In this document: positions 1 to 7,006 of the stretch, one piece after another
Layout of the letters: every line of letters starts with the position of its first letter
How positions within the stretch are numbered: position 1 is the stretch's first letter
Notes under the pieces: generated by a model
What the model saw: only the letters and a program-made list of their open reading frames with translations
The model's database searches: none
What the model was told of the DNA's origin: nothing
From: JANQGH01 sp039177555
GTDB lineage: Bacteria; Pseudomonadota; Alphaproteobacteria; DSM-16000; Inquilinaceae
Assembly (NCBI GenBank): GCA_039177555.1
Contig: JBCDFV010000078.1
Location: forward strand, 1-13,859
DNA: 13,859 bases
Direction: 5' to 3'
Translations under genes and position numbers: made by a program

Positions 1-6
1 CCCTGT

Positions 7-82
<76 letters not shown>

Positions 83-94
83 GTTCTCCTAAAG

Positions 95-125
95 TCGAAC
101 CGGTTCCGCCTCGGTTCGATCTTTG
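95..125 (+). terminator. Hairpin downstream of tRNA-Ala, probable terminator
   Basis: TCGAACCG (95-102) and CGGTTCGA (112-119) form a perfect 8-bp stem with a 9-base loop, followed by TCTTTG. Its position 13 bases after the tRNA CCA end suits an intrinsic terminator. The T-run is short, so termination may be partial. Confidence 0.5.
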
Positions 126-132
126 TGCCTGG

Positions 133-142
133 GGCTCCACCA
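133..142 (+). repeat. Second copy of the tRNA-Ala 3' end (GGCTCCACCA)
   Basis: The last ten bases of the tRNA (73-82, acceptor strand, discriminator and CCA) recur exactly at 133-142, 60 bases downstream. A T-loop-like GGTTCGATC lies just before it (113-121). It could be the decayed 3' end of a second tRNA or one arm of an old integration site. No integrase gene is in the window, and ten bases is short. Confidence 0.4.
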
Positions 143-175
143 AACCTCCGTTATCGTTGAGGTCAGATCAGGCCG

Positions 176-418
176 TTAGGCGCCGGCCGCGTGTTCGGCG
201 CGCCGGGCTCGCCACCAACGCCTGGCCGCAACCACCGCCCAAATGCCCTCCGCGATCAAGAAGGGCAAGGAATCGATCAGATAGGCGTAGGTCGCCGCCA
301 GCACGCAGCCCAGCGCAAAGATGGCGACGAAGATTGAGCCGACGCGCTCCAACGCGTAGCTGACCACCATGATAATCACGGCCAGAAGGCCGAGGTTCTC
401 AACGAATTGCTCGGGCAT
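176..418 (-). CDS. Small multi-pass inner membrane protein, unknown function
   Basis: An 80-residue protein is read from ATG 418, chosen over an upstream GTG at 448 because AGAAGGGGG lies about five bases before the ATG. Nearly all of it is hydrophobic. One segment runs from about residue 8 to 27 (LGLLAVIIMVV), a second covers about 29-50, and a third is near the C-terminus (LPFLIAEGIWAVVAARRWW), followed by an Arg-rich cytoplasmic-looking tail. The size, the three short helices and the closing pattern of Pro-Phe, Glu, Ile-Trp and Arg-Arg-Trp-Trp resemble the CBU_0592-like family of small bacterial membrane proteins. That link is from memory and tentative, and the family has no known role to transfer. 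It lies 78 bases downstream of the exported-protein gene on the same strand, so the two may be co-transcribed. Confidence 0.7.
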   Translation of the reverse strand: MPEQFVENLGLLAVIIMVVSYALERVGSIFVAIFALGCVLAATYAYLIDSLPFLIAEGIWAVVAARRWWRARRAEHAAGA

Positions 419-496
419 CGAGCCCCCTTCTACTAGCGTGGCCGACACGCCGGACGGCTGGGATGCCGTTACAGCAATGCAAGCGCCCAGATCAGG

Positions 497-940
497 TCAG
501 TTTCCGCTTCGTTCGAAGACGATGCAGGAGACGATCATATGGTCCTGTTCGAGATTTGACTGTGTGTGGCAAAGCTCAAAATGGTCCTCGTCGATCATCC
601 AGCCCGACGAGGTGCCGCTCAAATCGGCGGCGAACAGGCGCGAGCCGTCACTCGCAACGATTAGAATCTTCGGGAACGACTCCACCGCATCGCCGGTCTG
701 CATCGTGCCAAGATAGCGGCCATCATTCTCTTCAATCAGCGTCAGTGTTGCCTCTGGTTCCTGGTACTGCGGCTCCGTGCCTTGGTCGCCATAGGCGCCG
801 GTGGGGTCAAAGGCCATGAAGCGAGCGGTGCCGGTCCATTCGCCAAGCAGGTTCGGTCGATCCTGTCCGAACGCAGACAATGAAAGGCCGATGCCAAGCG
901 CTAGCGCGGCGGTCGCGCCGAAGATCGGGATTGTTCGCAT
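497..940 (-). CDS. Exported small protein, unknown function
   Basis: A 147-residue protein starts at ATG 940, with GGAGA seven to eight bases upstream. Residues 1-25 look like a Sec signal peptide: one Arg near the N-terminus, a hydrophobic core (AALALGIGLSLSAF), and a probable cut after Gly25 before Gln-Asp. The mature part begins NLLGEWTGTARF, a pattern common at the first strand of small lipocalin-like or beta-barrel domains. It continues with strand-like stretches such as EATLTLIEE and GRYLGTM. Cys124 and Cys139 could form a disulphide, consistent with a periplasmic location. I do not recognise a named family, and the lipocalin comparison rests on only a few residues. The gene is divergent from the glycosyltransferase and upstream of the small membrane protein. 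Confidence 0.75.
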   Translation of the reverse strand: MRTIPIFGATAALALGIGLSLSAFGQDRPNLLGEWTGTARFMAFDPTGAYGDQGTEPQYQEPEATLTLIEENDGRYLGTMQTGDAVESFPKILIVASDGSRLFAADLSGTSSGWMIDEDHFELCHTQSNLEQDHMIVSCIVFERSGN

Positions 941-1237
941 TGTCGTTCTCCTATCTCGCCTGATGTCGTTGCCGGGGCCTAAAGTCTACCATCTCCGCAG
1001 GGCCATCCAACGACAAGCGCACCGTGTCGGCTCCGACCTCTCTGCCTTCGGGAGGACTCGGGGCCGCAGCTCCCCCAATTCCGCCATGGTCGATGCGCAG
1101 CGCGAGCAACATCAAGAATCCTCACGATGCGCTTGCCAATTCGCCGCCAGCGTGCCAACGAATTGGCCCGCGACCCGATCTCGCCGCGATACCGCACCCC
1201 GTTCATCAAAAAGCACAATCAAAAAGGACAGGATGAC
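941..1237. other. Divergent intergenic region with a 9-bp inverted repeat
   Basis: This 297-base gap separates two divergent genes and should hold both promoters. The clearest structure is a perfect inverted repeat, GCCAATTCG (1135-1143) and CGAATTGGC (1159-1167), with a 15-base spacer, about 70 bases before the glycosyltransferase ATG. It could be an operator or a leader hairpin. I see no convincing -35/-10 pair. The short reading frames here have no ribosome binding sites and protein-unlike composition. Confidence 0.5.
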
Positions 1238-2107
1238 ATGGGCGTGGCTTCCGGATCGCCGAACAGGATCATTTCCCTGTCGACGATTCCGTCCCGGTTC
1301 CCGCTGATCCACAAAACGCTGGATTGCCTGCTGGCGCAATCGGCCCGGGTCGACGAAATCTGGTTGGTGATCCCCCGGCACTATCGGCGCTTCCCCGACT
1401 ATGACGGCAGCCTGCCGGACGTGCCGAAGGGCATCCGCGTCGTGCAGACGGACGAGGATCTCGGGCCGGCGACAAAAATCCTCGCCGCCGCGGACATGTT
1501 GCGCGGCGAGGACTGTTCCATCCTGTTTTGCGACGACGACCAGCGCTATCACCGGACCTGGGCGGAGGATCTTTTTGCCGCCCACGACCCGGCCAAGCGC
1601 AGGGCGGTCGCCATGTTCGGGATCATGGTGAAGCGTGTTCTGGGCAAGGACACACCGAGGACGTACCGCAACCCCTACGGCGCGCCGCCGAGACGGATGA
1701 TCAGCTTGCTCGACATGCGCTATCGCTTCGAACGCATGAAGCAGCAGGTACGGCACAGGCAGCTGTATCCGCGGGTCGCCAAGCCCCATCGGGTCCACTT
1801 CGCCCGCGGGGGCTATGTCGACCTGCTGCACGGTTTCGGCGGCGTGGTGGTGCGGCCCGACTACTTCACCGAGGCGGACAAGACGATACCGGACCACATC
1901 CGGCCGGTGGACGATATTTGGCTATCAGGCGTGCTGGCGGTCCGCGACATACCGATTTACGTCCCCGGCGGCATCGTCCGGCCGAGCCATCACGCAGCCG
2001 CCGGCGCCAACCCCCTTAGCCAGACCGTCAGTCACGGGCTGGACAGGGACGAAGCCAACATCGAAGGCATCAAGTACTTTCAGGACACGTACAACATCTG
2101 GAAGTAG
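1238..2107 (+). CDS. Glycosyltransferase-like protein (GT-A type fold suspected)
   Basis: A 289-residue cytoplasmic protein with no signal or membrane segment. The start is ATG 1238, with AAGGA nine bases upstream. The frame stays open back to 1127, but that extension is basic, repeat-free and has no ribosome site. The N-terminus RIISLSTIPSR with TLDCLLAQ resembles the first strand and helix of GT-A glycosyltransferases. FCDDDQ at about 97-102 has the position and character of a metal-binding DxD motif. RPVDDIWLSG at about 222-231 resembles the acidic motif that ends the acceptor site in such enzymes. It probably transfers a sugar to a surface polysaccharide or glycan, but neither donor nor acceptor can be read from the sequence. 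It stands alone, without other polysaccharide genes, and converges on the deaminase gene with only 14 bases between stops. Confidence 0.75.
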   Translation: MGVASGSPNRIISLSTIPSRFPLIHKTLDCLLAQSARVDEIWLVIPRHYRRFPDYDGSLPDVPKGIRVVQTDEDLGPATKILAAADMLRGEDCSILFCDDDQRYHRTWAEDLFAAHDPAKRRAVAMFGIMVKRVLGKDTPRTYRNPYGAPPRRMISLLDMRYRFERMKQQVRHRQLYPRVAKPHRVHFARGGYVDLLHGFGGVVVRPDYFTEADKTIPDHIRPVDDIWLSGVLAVRDIPIYVPGGIVRPSHHAAAGANPLSQTVSHGLDRDEANIEGIKYFQDTYNIWK

Positions 2108-2115
2108 CACGCTGG

Positions 2116-2149
2116 CTGACGTCAGGTACGTGGACGCCTGAAGTCCACG
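2116..2149. repeat. Palindrome and hairpin at a convergent gene end
   Basis: CTGACGTCAG (2116-2125) is a perfect palindrome spanning the deaminase stop codon. Beside it CGTGGAC (2129-2135) and GTCCACG (2143-2149) form a 7-bp stem with a 7-base loop inside the last deaminase codons. No T-run follows on either strand, so this is not a clear intrinsic terminator. It may still slow or end transcription from both sides. Confidence 0.35.
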
Positions 2150-3405
2150 CTATCCGGCCGCCCATCGATCGACAGCGCCGATTTGCGGCTGGGGCTCGAC
2201 GCGATTTCGCGGCCGGCGCGCAGGACGTGGCGGCGGGCGGCGCGCAGGCGGATGGCCTCGATCGTGTCGCCCGCCTCCAGCAGGACCAGATCGGCCCGGC
2301 ACCCGACGTCGATGCCATAGCCCTCCAGACGAAGGATCTGAGCCGGCGTGGCGGTGACCGCATCAAAGCAGGCCGCCATGCCGTCCAGGCTGGTCATCTG
2401 GGCGACATGCAGGGCCATGGAGGCGACCTCCAGCATGTCGGCGGAGCCCATCGGGTACCAGGGGTCCATCACGCAATCATGGCCGAAGGCGACCGGAACG
2501 CCGGACGCCATCAGTTCCGGCACCCGGGTCATGCCGCGCCGCTTGGGATACGTGTCGTGACGGCCCTGGATGGTGATGTTGATCAGCGGGTTGGCGATGG
2601 CGGCGATGCCGGCCTCGGCCATCAGCGGGATCAGCTTGCTGACGTAATAATTGTCCATGGAATGCATGGAGGTGAGGTGCGAGCCAGTGACCCGGCCGGC
2701 CATGCCCAACCGCTGGCATTCGGCCGTCAACGTCTCGATATGGCGCGACATGGGGTCGTCGGTCTCGTCGCAATGCATATCGACCAGCAGGCCGCGCTCC
2801 GCCGCGATTTCGCACAGGCGGGTGACGGACCGGGCGCCGTCCGCCATGGTGCGTTCGAAATGCGGGATGCCGCCGACCACGTCGACGCCCATGTCCAGCG
2901 CGCGGATCAGGTTGGCCTCCGCATTCGGGCTGCGATAGAGGCCGTCTTGCGGGAAGGCGACGAGTTGGAGGGTCAGATAGGGCGCGACGCGGCGCTTGAC
3001 CTCCAGCAAGGCCTCCGCGGCCAGCAGCCGGTCGTCGCAGACGTCGACATGGGTGCGCACGGCGCCCATGCCCTGGGCCACGGCCATGTCGCAATAGGCG
3101 AGCGCGCGTTCGATCACCGCCTCTTGCGTCAGGTGCGGCTTTAGGTCGCCCCATAGCGCGATGCCCTCCAACAAGGTGCCGGACCGGTTGAGGCGCGGCA
3201 GGCCCAGGCTGAGCGTCGCGTCCATATGGAAATGGGCGTCGATGAAGGGCGGGCTGGCCAGCAGGCCGGTGGCGTCGATCTCTCGGGCCGCCTCGCCCTC
3301 AAGCGCCGGTTCGATGGCGGCGATCAGACCGTCGGCGACGCCGATATCCTGGCCCGTGGTGCCGTCAGGCAGCGTGGCGTTGCGGATGATCAGATCGAAG
3401 GGCAT
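2122..3405 (-). CDS. codA: Cytosine deaminase family amidohydrolase, candidate 5-methylcytosine deaminase
   Basis: A 427-residue cytoplasmic metal-dependent hydrolase, the same length as E. coli CodA. The start is ATG 3405, with AAGGGGGA upstream, overlapping the preceding permease stop as TGATG. Residues matching CodA metal and catalytic sites are His58 and His60 (DAHFHMD), Gln153 (FPQDG), His211 and Glu214 (HCDE), His243 (SHLTS) and Asp310 (GHDCVMDPWYP). CodA has GHDDVFDPWYP here. Its second Asp, Asp-314, contacts the C5 side of the ring, and this protein has Cys311 in its place. Homologues lacking that Asp are known to deaminate 5-methylcytosine to thymine. The reaction is therefore cytosine to uracil, 5-methylcytosine to thymine, or both, releasing ammonia. 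It is the last gene of the transporter operon, which would supply the substrate. A related amino-pyrimidine or purine substrate is less likely. Confidence 0.9.
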   Translation of the reverse strand: MPFDLIIRNATLPDGTTGQDIGVADGLIAAIEPALEGEAAREIDATGLLASPPFIDAHFHMDATLSLGLPRLNRSGTLLEGIALWGDLKPHLTQEAVIERALAYCDMAVAQGMGAVRTHVDVCDDRLLAAEALLEVKRRVAPYLTLQLVAFPQDGLYRSPNAEANLIRALDMGVDVVGGIPHFERTMADGARSVTRLCEIAAERGLLVDMHCDETDDPMSRHIETLTAECQRLGMAGRVTGSHLTSMHSMDNYYVSKLIPLMAEAGIAAIANPLINITIQGRHDTYPKRRGMTRVPELMASGVPVAFGHDCVMDPWYPMGSADMLEVASMALHVAQMTSLDGMAACFDAVTATPAQILRLEGYGIDVGCRADLVLLEAGDTIEAIRLRAARRHVLRAGREIASSPSRKSALSIDGRPDSVDFRRPRT

Positions 3406-4349
3406 CACCGTTCCCCCTTGCGGTAGGGCACCATCAGCGCGCGCGGATAGGCGGCCCGGCGCGAAACCAAAATGAGCGCCAGAATGCTGAGCAGGTAGGG
3501 CAGCATCAAGAAGACCTGATAGGGGATCGCCGCACCGATCGACTGCTGCAACCGGACCTGAAAGGCATCGAACGCGCCGAACAGAAAGGCGCCGAGCAGG
3601 GCCTTGCCCGGCTGCCAAGAGGCGAAGACCACCAGCGCGATGCAGATCCAGCCGCGGCCGCCGACCATCTCAAAGAAGAAGGCGTTGAAGGCGGACATGG
3701 TCAGGAACGCCCCGCCCAAAGCCATGAAGCCGCTGCCGACCGCGACGGCGCCGGTGCGCACGGCGACGACGTTGATGCCCTGGGCCTCGGCCGCCGCCGG
3801 GTTCTCGCCGACGGCGCGCACCGCCAGGCCCAGGGGCGTGCGGTAGAGCACCCAGGCGGTGACGATCACCGAGGCGAAGGCGAGATAGGTCAGGGCCGTC
3901 TGGTGGAACAGGGCCGGGCCGATCAGCGGAATGTCGGACAGAATCGGGATCGCGATCGGCTCAAACGGCTCGATCCGGGGCGGGCTGGTCACATCCGGCA
4001 AGACGGTGCGGTAGGTGAAGTAGGCGGCGGAGGAGGCCAGGAGCGTGATGCCGATGCCGGTGACGTGTTGGGAGACACCGAGGCCGACGGTGAAGCCGGC
4101 ATGAATAAGCCCAAAGCCCATGCCGACGCCGACCGCGACCAGAACGCCGCCCCACAGGCCCATGCCCTGATAGACGGCCATCCAGCCGGCCATGGCGCCG
4201 ACGGTGAAGATGCCCTCGATGCCGAGATTGAGCACCCCGGCCCGCTCGCAGATCAGCTCGCCCAGCGTGCCGAAGATCAGCGGCGTAGCAATGCGCACGG
4301 CGGCGACCCAGAACGAGACGGCCAAGAGGATGTCGACGACTTCGCCCAT
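3405..4349 (-). CDS. ABC transporter permease, nucleoside/nucleobase type (second permease)
   Basis: A 314-residue inner membrane protein of the BPD_transp_2 superfamily, about eight to ten helices. The start is ATG 4349, which overlaps the TGA of the upstream permease (TGATG), pointing to translational coupling. Its own ribosome site is weak. Near the N-terminus, GTLGELICERAGVLNLGIEG (about 28-47) is the hallmark of this permease class. The cytoplasmic coupling loop contains VRAVGENPAAAEAQGI (about 177-192), which contacts the ATPase. It pairs with the 349-residue permease to form the channel. The partner genes are of the kind found with Bmp-type nucleoside importers, so a pyrimidine nucleoside or base is the likely cargo. 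A sugar cargo is less likely given the deaminase at the operon end. Confidence 0.9.
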   Translation of the reverse strand: MGEVVDILLAVSFWVAAVRIATPLIFGTLGELICERAGVLNLGIEGIFTVGAMAGWMAVYQGMGLWGGVLVAVGVGMGFGLIHAGFTVGLGVSQHVTGIGITLLASSAAYFTYRTVLPDVTSPPRIEPFEPIAIPILSDIPLIGPALFHQTALTYLAFASVIVTAWVLYRTPLGLAVRAVGENPAAAEAQGINVVAVRTGAVAVGSGFMALGGAFLTMSAFNAFFFEMVGGRGWICIALVVFASWQPGKALLGAFLFGAFDAFQVRLQQSIGAAIPYQVFLMLPYLLSILALILVSRRAAYPRALMVPYRKGER

Positions 4350-5398
4350 CAGGCCCACCGGATCCGGTAGCGGGCAACCAGGCCGGCGACCAGCATGGTC
4401 AGCAACGACAGGGCGACGATCAGATCGGCGAGGTAGGACGAGACGCCCATGGCGCGCCCCATGGAATCCGCGCCGACAAAGACGGCCGCGATGAAGATGG
4501 CCGAGACCACGACGCCAAGCGCGCTCAACTGGGCCAGCATGGCCACGACGATGCCGGCATAGCCGTAGCCCGGCGACAGGTCCAAGGTCACATAGCCGCG
4601 CACGCCGGCAACCTCGCTGACCCCGGCGAGGCCGGCCAGGCCGCCGGAGATGATGGCGGTGAAGACCATCACCCGGCCGATCTTCATGCCGGCGAAGCGG
4701 GCGGCATCCGCGTTGGCGCCGACGGCGCGCATTTCCAACCCCCACCGGGTGCGGTTGATCAGCAGGCTGAGCAGCACCGCCGCGACCAGGGCGATGATCA
4801 GGCCGGCATGCAGGCGGGTGCGCGGCACCAGTTCGGGCAACACCGCCTCGTCCACGATCGGCTCCGACTGGGGCCAGCCCATGCTCATCGGGTCTTGCAA
4901 CGGTCCCTCGACCATCATGCTGACGAACAGCAGCATGACGAAGTTCAGCAGCAAGGTGGTGACGACCTCGTCAACGCCGAGCCTGGTTTTCAGCAAGGTC
5001 GGGATCAGCAGCAGAACTGCGCCGGCCGCAGCACCCGCGACCATCATGGACGGGATCATCACGAAGGGTGACGACGACCAGGCGTGCGAGGCGATGATGA
5101 CGGCAGCCAAGGCACCGGCGTAAAGCTGGCCCTCCGCGCCGATGTTCCACAGCTTGGCCCGGAACGCGGCGGTGACGGCAAGGCCGGTGAGGATCAGCGG
5201 CGTGGCGCGGGTCAGCGTCTCCGTGAGCGCGAACACGCTGCCCAGCGCACCGTCGAACATGGCGGCGTACGCCGTTGCCAGCGGGGCGCCGGCAAAGGCC
5301 AGCGGGATCGCGGCCAGCAGCAAGGCCACCACGATCGCCGAGGCTGGCGCGGCGAAGCGCAGGCCCAGGCCGGGGCTTTCGCGCGGTTCAAGCCGCAT
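4349..5398 (-). CDS. ABC transporter permease, nucleoside/nucleobase type (first permease)
   Basis: A 349-residue polytopic inner membrane protein of the BPD_transp_2 superfamily. The start is ATG 5398, which lies 11 bases inside the ATPase gene and has a purine-rich stretch upstream. FRAKLWNIGAEGQLYAGA (about 79-96) is the family hallmark. LEMRAVGANADAARFAGMKI (about 222-241) is the cytoplasmic loop that docks on the ATPase. Length and layout match the larger of the two permeases found in Bmp-associated nucleoside importers. Both ends overlap neighbouring genes, so it is an internal gene of the operon. Confidence 0.9.
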   Translation of the reverse strand: MRLEPRESPGLGLRFAAPASAIVVALLLAAIPLAFAGAPLATAYAAMFDGALGSVFALTETLTRATPLILTGLAVTAAFRAKLWNIGAEGQLYAGALAAVIIASHAWSSSPFVMIPSMMVAGAAAGAVLLLIPTLLKTRLGVDEVVTTLLLNFVMLLFVSMMVEGPLQDPMSMGWPQSEPIVDEAVLPELVPRTRLHAGLIIALVAAVLLSLLINRTRWGLEMRAVGANADAARFAGMKIGRVMVFTAIISGGLAGLAGVSEVAGVRGYVTLDLSPGYGYAGIVVAMLAQLSALGVVVSAIFIAAVFVGADSMGRAMGVSSYLADLIVALSLLTMLVAGLVARYRIRWA

Positions 5399-6935
5399 GG
5401 GCGCCCTGCCCTTCCCCGGCCATCATCAGGCCGACCTGGCGCTTGGTCAGATTCTCGGCCGGCCGCGCCTCGGACAGGTGCCCGGCATGGATCACCGCCA
5501 GCCGGTCGGCGATCTGGAACAGCTCGTCCAGATCCTCGCTGATCAGCAGGATCGCCGCGCCATCACGCTTGGCCTCCAACAGCCGGTCTTGCACGAAGGC
5601 GACGGCGCCGATGTCGAGCCCGCGGGTGGGCTGGTTGGCGACGATCAGGCGCGGCTTGTTCTCCAGCACCCGGCCGATGATCAGCTTTTGCATGTTGCCG
5701 CCGGACAGCAGGCGGATCGGCGCGTCCGGGCCGGGGCAGCGAACGTCGAAGCCCTCGATCAGACCCTTGGCGTGATCGCGCGCAGCGCCGATGCGCATCC
5801 AGCCCGCACGCTGGTTGGCACCGTCGCGATAGGTCTCCAGGATGGCGTTTTCCCACACGGTCATATCGCCGACCGTGCCGTCGCGATGGCGGTCTTCCGG
5901 GATGCGGCCGACGCCGCCGGCGACGAAGGTGCCGGCGTCGAACCGGGTCACGTCGTTGCCGAACAGTTGGAAACTGCCGCCGCTGGGCTGCGCCAGACCC
6001 GAGAGCAGCGCCGCCAAGGCGCCTTGACCGTTGCCGCTGACGCCGGCGATGCCGACGATCTCGCGCTCGAACAAGGTTAGGTCGGCCGACTTCAGGTCCA
6101 TGCCGCCGCGCGGGCCGGGCACCGAGACACTGTCAAGCCGGGCGACCTCAGAACCGCGCGGCTGCGGGTCGCGCCCGTGCAGTTCCACCGCATGGCCGAC
6201 CATCAGTTCGGCCAACTCGCCGCGATCGACCGCTTGCGTCTGGCGCTCGCCCACCAGCTTGCCGGCGCGCAAGATCGCGACCCGGTCGCTGATGGCGGTG
6301 ACCTCGTCCAGCTTGTGCGAGATGAAGATGATCGACAGGCCCTGCTGCGTCAGCCGGCGCAGCGTGTCGAAAAGCTGGTTGACCTCCTGCGGCGTCAGCA
6401 CGGCGGTCGGCTCGTCCAGCACCAGGATGCGCACGCCGCGATAAAGCGCCTTCAGGATTTCCGTGCGCTGCTGCTCGCCGACCGACAGGGTGCCGACGGG
6501 CCGGTCCAGCGGGACCGTCAGGCCGCTGTCGTCCATCAGCGACTTCAAGCGGCGCCTGGCGGCCGCACGCCCCTGAAACGCGCGCCACAGGCCCTCGGTA
6601 CCGAGCGTGATGTTGTCGAGCACGGACAGATTGTCCGCCAGGGTGAAATGCTGATGCACCATCCCGACCCCGGCCTCCAGAGCGGCGGCCGGCGAACCGT
6701 GTCGCAGTTCCCGCAGATCGCCCGCCTGGTCGGCGACCTCGACCGTGCCCTCATCGGCCGTGTAGTGGCCGAACAGGATGCTCATCAAGGTGCTCTTGCC
6801 GGCGCCGTTTTCGCCCAACAGGGCCAAGACCTCGCCGCGACCGAGGCTGAGATCGACCCGGTCATTGGCCACCAGCGGCCCGAACCGCTTGGTGATCCCG
6901 GTCAGGCGCAGAACCGGCGCAGGGGCGTCCGTCAT
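5388..6935 (-). CDS. ABC transporter ATPase with two nucleotide-binding domains, nucleoside type
   Basis: A 515-residue fused double ATPase that powers the importer. The first domain is complete: Walker A GENGAGKST (41-49), Q-loop Gln95, signature LSVGEQQR (150-157), Walker B ILVLDEP (170-176) and switch His207. The second domain is degenerate, as is usual in this subfamily: GVSGNGQGA (about 299-307) replaces Walker A, the signature LSGGNMQK (410-417) is kept, and LIVANQPTRGLD (about 430-441) lacks the normal Asp-Glu of Walker B. The first half therefore probably does most of the hydrolysis. The start ATG 6935 has only a poor ribosome site, so translation may depend on the operon context. It lies 71 bases after the binding-protein stop and overlaps the next permease by 11 bases. 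Confidence 0.95.
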   Translation of the reverse strand: MTDAPAPVLRLTGITKRFGPLVANDRVDLSLGRGEVLALLGENGAGKSTLMSILFGHYTADEGTVEVADQAGDLRELRHGSPAAALEAGVGMVHQHFTLADNLSVLDNITLGTEGLWRAFQGRAAARRRLKSLMDDSGLTVPLDRPVGTLSVGEQQRTEILKALYRGVRILVLDEPTAVLTPQEVNQLFDTLRRLTQQGLSIIFISHKLDEVTAISDRVAILRAGKLVGERQTQAVDRGELAELMVGHAVELHGRDPQPRGSEVARLDSVSVPGPRGGMDLKSADLTLFEREIVGIAGVSGNGQGALAALLSGLAQPSGGSFQLFGNDVTRFDAGTFVAGGVGRIPEDRHRDGTVGDMTVWENAILETYRDGANQRAGWMRIGAARDHAKGLIEGFDVRCPGPDAPIRLLSGGNMQKLIIGRVLENKPRLIVANQPTRGLDIGAVAFVQDRLLEAKRDGAAILLISEDLDELFQIADRLAVIHAGHLSEARPAENLTKRQVGLMMAGEGQGAHAA

Positions 6936-6964
6936 GCTGCGATGATCATATGGGGCGGCTCATC

Positions 6965-6994
6965 GGGCGCGATCCAGACAGCCGAACCGCGCCC
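6965..6994 (-). promoter_or_regulatory. Hairpin between binding-protein and ATPase genes
   Basis: GGGCGCG (6965-6971) and CGCGCCC (6988-6994) give a perfect 7-bp GC stem with a 16-base loop. It lies in the 71-base gap after the binding-protein stop and about 30 bases before the ATPase start. Such intercistronic hairpins often protect the binding-protein message or reduce read-through. No T-run follows, so it is not a strong terminator. Confidence 0.45.
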
Positions 6995-7006
6995 GCCGAA
7001 GCCAAC

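Noticed and set aside
979..1218. Short ORFs on both strands between the exported-protein and glycosyltransferase genes
   Set aside because: None has a ribosome site or protein-like composition. The inverted repeat and expected promoters explain the gap better.
1127..1237. Upstream extension of the glycosyltransferase to 1127
   Set aside because: The added 37 residues are basic and low in hydrophobic pattern, overlap the inverted repeat, and have no ribosome site. ATG 1238 has AAGGA at good spacing.
2227..3144. A 305-codon plus-strand ORF opposite the deaminase
   Set aside because: It is antisense to a gene with all catalytic motifs in place. The His/Asp/Gly/Ala-rich composition is typical of reverse frames in GC-rich DNA.
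5500..5700. Degenerate Walker B (ANQP) in the second half of the ATPase as a possible inactivating mutation
   Set aside because: Loss of catalytic residues in one half is normal for double-domain ATPases of this nucleoside/sugar subfamily, so it is not a novelty.
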